NCBI RefSeq assembly: GCF_958295425.1 | Contig: NC_081137.1 | Span: 7,582,238 to 7,646,237, forward strand | Direction: 5' to 3' | Source: Solea solea | Lineage: Eukaryota; Chordata; Actinopteri; Pleuronectiformes; Soleidae | Length of the DNA: 64,000 nucleotides | Shown here: positions 23,961-36,800 of the stretch, one piece after another | Position numbering within the stretch: the first letter of the stretch is position 1 | How the letters are laid out: each line of letters begins with the position of its first letter | Notes under the pieces: generated by a model | Seen by the model: only the letters and a program-made list of their open reading frames with translations | Told to the model about the DNA's origin: nothing | The model's database searches: none | Made by a program: the position numbers and the translations under genes

Positions 23961-24813
23961 ACAATTGACATATTATAATAATAACGTATATATATATATA
24001 TATACATACATACATATATATGTATATAGATATATGTATATATTCTCTCCAAATTGATATTTTGACACACATTTTGGCTTTAACAAATTTGAAAATTGCA
24101 GTAGACCTAAACTGAAGGCTACATAGGTTCTCCTATACACTTGGCACTTCACCAATACATGTGTCCACACTACCTGTAAAGCATGTGACGTGACGTTGGA
24201 TTAAAGTTTCTTGAATCCGCTGTTCCCAACCCTGTAAAGCAGTGAGCGTGGCAGACGAAGTCACATGCACACTATGGGAAATGTTTGGTCAGACACACGA
24301 GTACTAACCTTTGGCTCTCTGGCTGCTGGGTACTAAACATCTTACAGAAAAAAACAAGCAGTTGCGTGATGAAGAGACCTTTCAGCACCTTTCAAGCAGT
24401 CAAGTTTCATTTAGCATAAAGGTATTTCCCCCTCCCCTCCCCTCACACACGTCAGAACTTTTCATCATCAACACAAGTCAAATCAGTTGATTGCAGACCC
24501 CGTCCGTCGCTTCATGCAGTTTTAGCCTCCCCCTCTGTAGAAATCATTATTCTGTGGACAAACGGCAGTGAGCAATATATGACCGTTTTGGTGTTTTTTT
24601 TCCATGATTGAAGAATTTTTCCTTTTTTTTTCTTTTTCATACATGATACAATGTTCCTGCGCAAAGTGGATCTGCGCACACACTGGAAGCATAATGTCGC
24701 TGAGAACATGCAAGTTGTTTAGTATACAGCGGAGCAAATAGTGATGTTTTCCCGATGTCACCGTCTCCTTCATCCTCCTCTCAAAACATCGTGGGTCACT
24801 CAGATTTGCCTCT

Positions 24814-27800
24814 TCAAGCGCGGGACTCTTTCTTTGAGTGTGGCTTATTTCCCAGCAGGGTGTCAATCTCAGTAATGGTTTGCGGGGTCATTTGGGATAA
24901 AATCTGCAAGGAAAGGGACGGCAGTCAGTTAAAATTTGAAATGTGTAACACCCAGACTACTATGTTTCAATTTGAAAAGAGGGTTTTTTTAGATAAAGTT
25001 GATGTGAGTCCAGACAAAGTGGCAACCAGCAGTCCCCCATAAGAAACTGAACCCCATATTTGAAGCCTCTAGAATCCCTGATTTCGCCGCCACAGTACCA
25101 ACTGGGAACATCAGTCCATCCATTTTCAGGTTGCCACAGAGTCAGCATGTAGAGGCAGACAAGCATTTACTCTACAGACAATTTAGAGTGTCCAATTAAC
25201 CAATTTTGCATGTTTTTGAACTGTGGAAGGAAGCCAGAGTGCACAGAGGGAACCCACACAAACACAGGGAGATGCAAACTCCACAAAGAAAAAAAAAGAA
25301 TTGTGCTCCAAATTGGCACTTAATGGCAACATCCATCCATCCATCTTCTACAGAACAGATTGTATGCATTTTAAACAAACACCTTGTAGTATGGATGTTA
25401 ACATTAGAATCACATTTACTGGTTTATTCTGCTTTAGTTCAGTCTGTCTATCAACATTTTTAATGTGGGGAAAAATATTGAAAAATAAATACCCGAAGGG
25501 CACCCAGGTTCTCAAGTAGCTGGTCTGTGTTAGAAACTCCCAGAAGTACTGAGCTGACTCCCTCACTGCGCAGACACCAGGCTGGAAAAAAGAAAAAAGT
25601 GAAAACTTCCGACACAAACTGAGTCAAACTGAACAATCCTGAACTGTAGATTAGTTAAAAAGATGTAAAAATCCTGGAAAAAAGCTTTAATCTCTGACAT
25701 TTAGCAAGGACATTTCTAAAATCTCAATATTTTAACACTGTCGGATACCAAACCGAGTAGAGCCGAGTAGTGCTAGGGTAAAACAAGTACATGCTCACTG
25801 TAGGATGATGTTAATAACCCTGTGTCATACCTATGGCTAACTGTGCAGCAGTGCAGCCCAGTCTGTCTGCCAGTAGATGGAGTTCCTTGATTTTGGCAAG
25901 CTGTCTGCGGCCCTCCTCACTGTTCACCCGCTCCTTCAGCCACTGGTATCCCTTCACCGGCAGCAGCATGGAGAAAGGCATTGATGAGGGGACTTGCAGT
26001 CCTTCTACACTGATTTCACACGACAATAGCTCACTGATTTTTGGTGAAAAGAATCAAAATCAAACTGACCTTCATTGCCGCTCTGGAGCACTCGGGTACT
26101 CCGTCACTGTATTTCCCCGTGATTAATCCACATGCAAGAGGAGACCACGTCATTGCTCCGACGCCTGAGAGAGTGGAATAAGTGCAGACACGTGATGAAA
26201 CAAAACCAACATTCAGTTTAAAAAAAAAAAAAAAGACAAATTGAGGTGTGAAACTGTGCATGTCGCACCAATCTTATGGTAGAGCTCAGGAAGTTGCACC
26301 TCGACTTTATCCCTCTGGAAATAGTGATACTCTGCCTGCTCACACACAGGTGGGATCAGGTTGAACTGGCGTGCAACTGAGTACGCCTCCTGGTGCAAAG
26401 ACGTGAACAAAACACCGCGGTTACCACTCCTTACTTGTGCCATAAACTTTGTTTAGAATGTGCGATGAATATTTACCATGATTTCCATGGCACTCCAGCG
26501 TGAGGTTCCCCAGTACATGGCCATTCCCTGGTTAATTACAAAGGTCATAGCTCGTACAATCTCTGGAGATCAAATCACAGGACGCCACATCGTTATTTAA
26601 ATTAGTCTAATGGGTCTCAGCAAGCAAGAGTGATCACTACAAGTATCTGTGACTGACCTTCCATTGGACTGTTGACATCATTTCTGTTGGCAAAGACGAT
26701 GTCCACATAATCTAACTGGAGTCTTGATAAGGATCCTCTTAAACCTGTCGTGAACAACAGTCAAATATTTATCATTCATAGATAGATGGACAGATGGAGA
26801 GATAGATGGATAGATGGATGGATCATTACCTTCAATGATGTGCTTTCTGGAGAGTCCTCTCTCTGTCTCTGCTCTGTGAAGTGAAGAAAATGCACATTAT
26901 TGACGTTCTCATGAAATGATAAAAGCATATGAGGGTTTTGAATGTGGAAGAAAAAGAAAATCGAGTTTATTGTCTATTAGTGTTGCACTTACTGGCCTCC
27001 CCAATAGATTTTTGTTGTGATGACAAAACTTGAACGCCTGGCAAGCACAAAAGGGTGAGGAGCACAGTTTTAATAAGAAAGTGCTGTAGCATGTGAGTAG
27101 GAAAGTCAATCTTCTATCTTATTGTTTATTTTGTATGGTGTCATTTTTCATTAAGCAGGTATTCTTTGCCTGTTCTAATCCACAGTACATCTCAAAATCA
27201 AATTGAGAGGCTGCAAAAGCTTTATTTCAGATTTGATTTGTTTTGTCCAGAATAAAAACATCTCCAGCATTTGTGGCAAGTCAGAATTTTCTATTCTAAT
27301 CTATGTTTTTTTGTCTATGTGAGGCGAAAACTTTGTCTGCGTAACAATAAGAAAAACAGACGGAAATGCTGTGCACTTTACAAAAGGAGGATTGAGGATT
27401 AATGAGCTTTCAAAGATTGCACTATACTAATGATCTCAAATGAAGCTTTCCCACATGCATGTGCATCACAAAAAAAGAAGAGTAATAATACCTCCATCCT
27501 TTCTTCTTGATAATGTTCCCTAGAGTAATTTCCGCTCTGTGGAAAAACACATTATTGATTGTGAAAGGTTGTTGCTACACAACAAACAATAAAGAAGACT
27601 CTGTCCCCATGACATCAAAATCAACATTATACAGTATGTTCCCTGTATACAGATGTCCTCCTCTTCCTCAGAAACATCACTTTCAGCTTCCTTATTGCAA
27701 GACGTCCTCCACATAGGCTTTATTTTGAACGTGTGAGTAGGAGGAGTCTTCCACGTTTATCTATGTCTTCATGCTGTGTTGTAGCTAGTGGTTACTCTAC

Positions 27801-30800
27801 ACCGCCAGTCAGTGTGATGACAACACCTTCACTCACAGCTCATTCTAACTGAGAACACGTAAAGAAGTGAGGACTTTTAAGGACATTTGAATGCTCTCTG
27901 CGTTTTTTGGTACCGATACAGAAAAAACTGCAAGTAGAAGAAAAGCGTATGATTTAATTGGTGCTGAGAGGAGACGTAGAAGTCTGACCTTCCAGAGGCG
28001 TACACCTCCGCCGTGTCAAAAAGGTTCACTCCGTTCTCATAAGCTATGGTCATCAGGTTCTCAGCCATCTGAGGGAATAAAAAAAATGAGACTGAGAAAG
28101 GGAGGCCATGGGTAAATTCCAATTACTCAGAGGTCGCCCATGAAGGGCACCATGCAGAGACGATAATACTTTAGAGATACAGACATTATCTCATCAAGCT
28201 GCTGTGATAGTGTCAAGGTCTGAGGCACTTTCCACTTCCTATAATTGTGAAACTGAGACTTGCATTTGCAGTGCCTGCTATTTTTCCTCAAAAGCAACAA
28301 GAGTGACAACAGAGAGAGAAGGGAGCTCTCACCTCATCAGAGATCTGTGATCCAAATGTCACCCAGGTGCCTGAGCAAGAAGAGACACAGAGAAACGTTT
28401 GTTTGGCTCCAGAGGTTGAAATAGAGATGTGCATTTCCCTGCCTTCAAAACAACTCACCTAACCCGAGGCAGGATACTCGTAGGCCTGACTTCCCCAGGT
28501 TTCTGAGGGGGACACACACACAAGCGAAGACACACAAGCTGTGAGTTTCAGAAACAAACAGTGGAAAAAAGACAGTGATGTGAGGGCATTTAGAATACAT
28601 ATGCACACACTTCAGTCACAGCAAGACTGTACACTGATGTGTGCACGTGGCAAGCAAAGAGGAGAATAGTCCTTATGATTAGAATTAATTTCCTGATCCT
28701 TTAAAGTGATGGAAACCAAGGAACTTATGCTTTACTTACAGTATGTACGTGGTGGGTACTATGTGTACTACATACTGTATTATACACAGTCATCTAAGCG
28801 TGTTGGAAACTGTTGATACACTAAAATGTTAGTATATTTTATGGCGTATTACTGTATAGATTCTTTGAAGTTCAGTATCGATAGGGAATTAAAGCTACAA
28901 GCAGCATTGTGTGGGCCCTAACGCAATTTTTATGTTGCTATGAGTTACAAAGTGTGCAAATCGCTAAGATGATCACCAACTTTAAAAATGGCCATGGTCG
29001 CAATAGACTATTTTGTTTGTTGTTTGTTTGGGCTGTGACATGTTTATACCAGGTTTTGAGGAATTTGGTGCAACTTAGTTTCTGCTTTGTCCTACTGGGT
29101 TTTCACCTTTGGGGGCGCTACTGAGTCATTTTGCACCACTTTTACACATTACCCTATTTTATAAAAACATTTCCACAGTTCTAATATGCATGCCAATGTT
29201 CATCCATTTTCATCAACATTTAGTATGTCGAAAATTTGAATCTTTCGGCAGAAAAAAGTTGTATTTAAGGCTCCAAACCACTAGTTTTTTACCAGCTATC
29301 TTTGATAGCTTGATGTTTTCTATTAAAATCTAAATCTTGTAAAAATATGACACATTTTTGAAGATGAAACAGGATGTAGCTTAAAAAAATACTACTAAAA
29401 AACTACTACACTAACACTAGAGGTTTGATTCCCAGCTCCATGCTAGTCTACATGCTGATGTGTCCGATGTGGCAAGACACTTAACCCCACGTTGCTCCAT
29501 CCCAGTGTGTGAATGGATAAGACATACAGTATGTTCTGTATGAATGAGTGAAAGTGTGAATGAGTGAGTAAAACATCATTGTTGTGGGGGAAAGTATTTG
29601 TAAATGTACTGTACTTTATTTCTGAATGTTATTCACAGTATTTAGATATAGCGTAAAAGATTATTTTACTCTGTTAGTATATTAGATTATTCTGGATTCT
29701 CCGGATTGGCACAAGCGACCCTAATGTGGAGGATAAAGCAGTAGAAGATATTCACAACGCTGTAATATAACATAGTATCACTAATATAACATAGTATCAC
29801 TATGTTGCTGGATGTGAAGTCTTTCTCACCTGTGGTTAAATTGTGTCTAATTATTTGTGAACAGTTGACCTTTTATCCCTCGTATGTGAACCCGTTCAGT
29901 GTATTATTCTCGGCAGGTGAAACAGTCAGAGGGAAGCGAGCTGGTCTCAAAGCTCCTTTGCTCTGCACAGTCAAAATGTTCCATAAGCTGAAGAGGAGTC
30001 CATTAACCGTCGCGCCACATTCGATTACCCCGGCGGCTGCTGTGATGTGTGAGCAGGGAGAGGCGGAGAGCTGCATTTCTGACCACAGAGAGCATCTACA
30101 GCTGAAAATGATGTGAGCTTTCATGCTCGCTCTCCTCCTCCATGTGTGCTCTCCCCCATTCCAATTAGCTGGAGAGGCAGCTGGAGAGGCAGCAGAACTG
30201 CAGTGCAACTCGCTGCTTGCAGTCTTTTCATCTCCAGCACCTCGCCCCTCTCTGCCTGCCTGTCTGCCTGCATCCACCACAAAAAGCAAATGCAAAAAGA
30301 CAGACTGTCAGAGCATTCAGGCTCGGTCCAATCCAACGAGTCCTGCTTTTATTGTCTCTGGTCTATTTTTAAATCCTGACCTTAAGCTATTTTTAGTTCT
30401 CTGCATATGTAAGCATTTGTGTCGCTCTCTTGACTGTGTGTGTGTGTGTGTGTGTGTGTAGGAGTACATGGGTGTGAATCACATTCTGTCAAAATAGCAC
30501 ATACAGGTCAATGGTCAGATATTCTATATAAAAGGGAACAAAGAGTCAGTGGGGGGGTTTTGATGTAGCTGGTTCTTTGCTCTTGTTCACCGATGACAGC
30601 TCAGACTATCTCACACACTGACAGTCACTTTGAACACAGGTAGTAAATATAAATGAGGCACACGGGAGATTTCCTCTGAAGCTTGTTCTCCCATGCTGTT
30701 GTTTTTGTGACACTCGTCAAATCACACCTTTTTGCCTTAAATCCACCTGGGGCAAGTTAATAAAATATTACCTGCTGGTTGGGAAAACAGGTTCAGTCAG

Positions 30801-33800
30801 AGAGATGCATGCATTAAAAAGCTTGAGATTCACTTAAAGGTCTAGTGTGTTATATATCAGAGGGTTCTCTGGGAGAAATTAAATGCACTACCAATAAATA
30901 TACGTGTAATTACTTAAAATAAAAGGGTAATTGAAACAAGGGCATGGGTTTTTACAGCAGTTAAAACTGTGATGTCTCAAGAATAATGTATAAAATGGCT
31001 AAATCTTGTAGTGGCAATGTAAAAAAAAAAAAAAAATGTAAATGCATTAAGTTAATACAGCCTATTGGTCAGAGGTCTCAAACTCGCGGCCTGTGGGCCA
31101 CTTGCAGCTCTCCAATTGATTCCATGAGGTCCGCCACTTAATATCAGGGTTATTTCTGTGTGTTTTTTTATTTATAGATTTTTTTTATCGGGACCGATCA
31201 ATCACTGCAAAAAAAATATCCATAAAATATCATCACATTATAATGATTGACCCCTACTAAACAGTTTTCCTAAAACGTGTTCCTACTTAGTCGCCCCCAA
31301 GTGGTCATTTGGGTTTGAGACCCCTGCTGTAGATCGCCCTGGCAACACTAATCCACCTTCTTTTTGTTTCTACAGTAAAGACACAGCAGAGTCTATGTGT
31401 GAAAAGTACAAAATCATGAGTCAGCATTATACGAATATCAAGCATCCATCCAACTGTCTCAGTGCTGAGCTTTTTAAGGCTGGATAACACAGTGAAGATA
31501 ACAGACAACATGTTTGGTTTGTAGTTGTTGTGCCACATAAAACGTCTTTTCTTCTGGAGGATGTCACGTCACTGTTTGTGTGTGTGACAACTGGTCGCCC
31601 CCTCCTTGCTCTCTCTCAACTCCAGCTCTCTCTGCAGTGCTGCAGTCTGCTAAATTACTATCAGTGAGTCTGAGGAAACACATGCTCTCTCTTTCCTCTT
31701 ACTATCTCCCCTGTGACAGGCTTTCCCTCCCTCTGTCTCTCTGTCTCTCTCTCTCACACACACACAGACACTCTGACACATCTGACATGGATTTGGTGCA
31801 CGTTAAACGCACAGATTGATGAGATCTACTGTGCGCGGGGGTCAGCGCGGCGGCTTTCCGCGTGGACGTTCACGCTTCACGGGGGATTAGACTGGAACAG
31901 GGGCACAGATCTACATACTGTCACGCATGAACGCACGCGGAAACACAGATGCTTCTCTGTAGCCTTTAATAAATAGGCCCTGCTATGTTTTCCCTTATCT
32001 ATTTATTCTCCCACCATAAATCACCCACTCCAAACAAGGCGATTATAAGGACCATACATTTCATACATAATTAATGGAGGAGAGAAAGGAGGCACACAGG
32101 TGCTCTGTCATGGTGTAGTCAGCATTTTAACCCGTGCTGACATTTACAGTTAGTTTTCACCTGAGACGCAGAGGAAGACACTCCATGCAGATGGTTCAGG
32201 GGTTTGTTTGTTTTTCCTGCAGTTGTCATAAAATGCCACACACATGCTGAGCAGGCTCCTCTTCCAGAGGGAAGCGCACCTAGATATTAATAACACATCA
32301 GTGTGTGACATCACAGTGTGCGTGCATGTTTTTGCCTGCATGCTCACTGTTTGTGTGGATGTGCTCTAAATGCATTTTCTGTCTGCTCTCTTTAATTAAC
32401 ACTGGAAACTATGTTTCTAGCTTTTAAAGGGTCACTTCATCCAAATTACAAAGAAGCGTTCTCTGTATTTGGCCATGCAGTGATTTCTGCCCTCACCAGT
32501 GAATATAATGTCATCTGTGATCCTCTCAGCACTTTAGAAAGCTGAAACCAAACCATCCTTCAGCACGTCATTCTGACAGTGTGCTAATTCCTACCTCTGC
32601 TATTATTACTAATGTTTCATGATGATTTTAATTCAACTGTTGGAAAAGTAGGGCTGTCCTAATTACAACATATCCAAGCTGTGAGTGCAGCAAATAGAAT
32701 AAAACAGAACAAATAAGTAGCAGAAAAGAAATAGTGAGCCATTTAGGGCTTTAGGGCATTTTGTGACTTGTCCAGAACCTGTGGATACTTTTACTTTTAC
32801 AGTCCGTGCTTCTGCTCTTATGTAAAGGCATGGACTAATGACATTGACACTGCCAGAAGACAATATGGGGCATTGACATTGATTCACTGCTCTTTTCAGA
32901 GCATCAGGCATCCATCCACAAACAAACACTGACAACTGGATGCCTCGTCGAACAGCACTGCCTTTGCGTTCTCTTTCATCTGCTTCATGTATTTTTCTGC
33001 AGACTGGTATGAAACGTTTGTGTGTGTGCAGCTGCATACAGCGTCAGTTTGTTCTAAATGAATTTTTCACTTATATTTATAACTATACATTAGACTGTCT
33101 GGATGCAGTCCTCAAAACCTTTTTTTTTCAGAACGAAACAGCTCAACATCTGTAAATTTGAAAAAAAGAGTATACTGCTATATAGTCATATTACAGCTAG
33201 TTTACTTCTGTCTGAATATAAATTAAAATGACAATTTAAAGCCAAATTACTTCATTTTCATTCAATTATTATCCACGATGACTACTTGTGATAACTGTAG
33301 GGAATTCATCAGAAGGTAAAGTTGGATTAGGGAGGGATTTATTTATATAGGTAAACACTGTTATGGCTCTGTCTTGGGTTTGTCCTCTCATCATTACAGT
33401 TTTGAGGTTTCTTTGCATCCTAGGTAATTACTGCTGGTGCCACAATAGTGATCCTTTCACAATTGTCAAAAACAAGCACTCGGAACTGTACTCTCTCTGT
33501 GAACTTCCCAATGATTGGTCAAAGTCCAAAGGCTGGATCTCTCTGAGGACGTAAATGGAGCCTAGAGGAGGTGCGTAAGTGCAGTTCTCTCTCAGATCAT
33601 TTGATTTTCATTACGGTGAAAGGTTATTATCAAATTATTGATCAATAATGCCAGAAATATCCTGCCTACAGTACCTTCAAATACTTCTAGTCTCAACAGG
33701 GTTACACAGAAGTGAGAGGGATAACTGTTAACGCCACATTCATCACACACACAGTGTGTAATCTTGGCCACCAGGGATCTCTCAATGGAAACAACAGCCC

Positions 33801-36800
33801 AGTTGGATGATTTCAGGTAACAGTGAGACGTCATGGGAATTGTTGTCTTGTCTCATTTGGTTTGCCTGCACGTTTACACTTTATAGAGATATGTTCAGTG
33901 GCACAGCGTGCCGCAAATACGAGCAATAATATTAACAAACAAAGGGCAAAAAACGTACAGCAGAGACTGGTTAAGCAGATGGATTTAAATTAAATTGAAC
34001 AGAAACATGGATATCTATGAATTTAGAGTGTTGGGAACATTTTTGGCTAATTTAAGTTTACTATACTCCCCACAATATATGAACATTAGTCTTGTTTTCA
34101 TGCTGAAATATTACAGATTATGGTTCTTTAACTGCTCCTTTGTGATGTACATTACATTACATTACAAGTATTTGTTTTCTGTTTTCACAACTGTGGCTTA
34201 CAGTGCTATACAGTGCTGTTTTCTGTTTCCAAGTGTGCCATATTTCTCAATAAAAATATAAAAAAAACAAACAAAAAAAACAGCCATCTAAGTGGCAATG
34301 TAAGCGTGTCCGATCTATATTGGATGTTTTAATAGCTAATGTTACCTTAAAAAAGTCCTGATTACTATGAATGACTAGTAATCTATCAAGTATGTTTGTT
34401 TCTAAATTGAACGTCACCGACGTGACACTGTTCAAGACAAATTTCCCTTAGGGACAATAAAGTTTATCTTGAATCTTGAATCTTGATCACCCAAATGAAT
34501 GGTGTATTCAAGATACAACTGGACCTTAAAAAAAAAGAAATATTACAGATTACATATTTAAAGCCAAGTGTCCTCTGGTAGTTAAATAAATGAAACCAAA
34601 TGACCATAATCAGTGGCAGCTGGTGACGTTTTATTTTGAGGGGGCGCAATCGGCAAGTCAGTTTTTCAGATGGACTGTGGTAACCACCAAAACACACCAA
34701 AGCACCAAAACTATTATTCTTCAGAGAAATGTTTTAAGTCTGTATTACCTGTGTGAATCCAGGCTTGTTCAGTGTCCAGCATCTGAAAGAGGAGGCAGGG
34801 AAAACAAAACATGCCACTGGTCTGAGTGCAACCAGTTAGCCAGTCCGTCTTCTCATACCAGCTCCTGTCTTTCGTTTGCTGTTTTATGGCGACGTTCGGC
34901 TGGTCAGGTCCGAGTTATATAAGCTGAAGCTTTTCTTCTATGAAACGGCTTTTTTTGCAGCGAGAGAAAGTTGTTTGTACTTTTTTTCCATGATGAAATC
35001 GTCAATTAAGCGCTGGTAAAGTTAGCACAATTTACAGAGAAGCTAACGGAGGCATTTCCGTTTCCGCCGGCATTAGGCCATGTCCGCTTGGCCGTGGGAG
35101 GTCTCAGTGATGCGTCAGTGCGTATGACGAAATCACGTTGGGGCGAGCCCTCCCGGAGCCCATTGAAATGAATATTAGAAAGAATATTCTAGAAAAAAAT
35201 AATCTCAACATGTAAATCTATGAAAGCGTCTGGGGCCATTTTCAATTTGACTGAAATCGTCCCAAGGGGGCGCGGCTACGGGGGGAAGTGAAACTCAGGA
35301 TGCTGAACGTCACAGCGATATTCAGGCTGCTGATTGGACAATATTATTAAGACTTAGACTGACAAAATAAACAGTTTTTTTTTTTTTTTTTTCGTGTGGC
35401 TTAAGGAGGGCGGTGCACTGTCGCCCACTATGGGCCAGCCGCCCCTGACCATCATATCTCTGTAAACCTTGACAGGATTGTTCATCAGATACCAATGATT
35501 CAATCATTACCTCTAACAGCTGTGGAGAGTTTAAAACTCACAGTTTGGAGTGTACTCTGTTAGAGAACTGAAGCTCTCATGTATCATTGAATGTCAGGAC
35601 ACTTCAGCTCCTGATCCACATGCTAATTCAACTGAATATGGAGTTGATGTTACTGTTCTGTTGCAGGGGTTCTGTGGACATCAGCGTTGTTATCTGGGTT
35701 AATGACTATAATTAATTCCTCTTCAATTAAAACAATGCATCCCGGCGATAGAAGATGGAAATGAATAGTTTATAATTGAACTGATAAGACTGTGAGATCT
35801 GGTTTACAGCTTGTTTTAAAGGCTGACATGGTCTCAAAAAGCTGGGAACCAGAGGACCGTGTCCATTTTTATATACACTTGATGGACTCAAGGAAATTGC
35901 CTGCTCTGCAACACCCTGGCAGAGCAGGCAACACAAGTCTCATATCTCATATCTGAAGCATGATATTGAACTTTTCTTGACAAATAAACAAATAAGCTCT
36001 TTTCTTTTGACATGTTTAAGTCATTGACACGGTCCTGAATCATTTATGATTTGCATGACTTTCCCTCCGTCATGCATGCTCCATTCTCTCACTCATGCAT
36101 AAAGACAGAGGCGAGCAGCTGTGTGCCACTCATACAACAACCCCTGAGAAATGTTCAGCAGTGGCAAATAAATCTACACTGGCAAGGAATCTGACCTGCT
36201 TACCAGGTCTGATGTTGGCGGAAGGAGAGAGAGAGAAGAGAGAGCGAGAGAGGACCTTGTTACCATAGAAACGGACAATTTGCTGACTGACACAACTTTG
36301 CCTGAGTGACTCAACAGGTCCCACCAATAAAACGACTCTAGGCTTATTTAAACTATGTTGCTCAATATTTTACCTATTTTTTATTCGAGTCATGGGATGT
36401 TTTCAATTAAAGCTCTAAACATTGAAATGTTTCCGTTGTCACGGAACACGCCTCCAGCCGACTCAGTTTGTTGATAAAATTGAGAAGGATGTGATTTAGA
36501 ATTCGACTTAAAAGACAACAGGAGCTCAATAAACAGTTTGTTTGAAGCGGCTGCGGCGCTGCTTCAAACAATCAGAACAGCAACAGGGAGGAGATGTTTT
36601 GGTCCGTCAGTTGAGGATGAAACATCTAAATGGAGACAGTCTATTCAAAATTCACAATAGTGGCACAATAGAGTCCAGAGGGAGTAAAACTGCTTCTACA
36701 ATGTTCTGCCTTGGATGCCTTCCTTTTGGACGGCCACCTATGGCCTCAGTTATGATTGAGCATCCTTCATGAGCACCAAAATTTCCACTAATAATTGTCA

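Larger units (their letters stand above)
20017..24813. other. Intergenic region between neu3 and kcnab3 (convergent)
   Basis: About 4.8 kb with no recognised protein exon. The left part, to about 21 kb, is the neu3 3' UTR. On the right, up to the kcnab3 stop at 24814, sequence is expected to include the kcnab3 3' UTR. A minus-strand AATAAA at plus 22349-22354 is one possible end but is unproven. TA microsatellites lie at 22956-22998 and 23984-24035, and a dispersed repeat at 23764-23960. The synteny breakpoint discussed in the findings lies somewhere here. Confidence 0.55.

Noticed and set aside
23534..24070. 178-codon minus-strand frame
   Set aside because: Starts inside a TA microsatellite and runs through a dispersed repeat; no protein family features.
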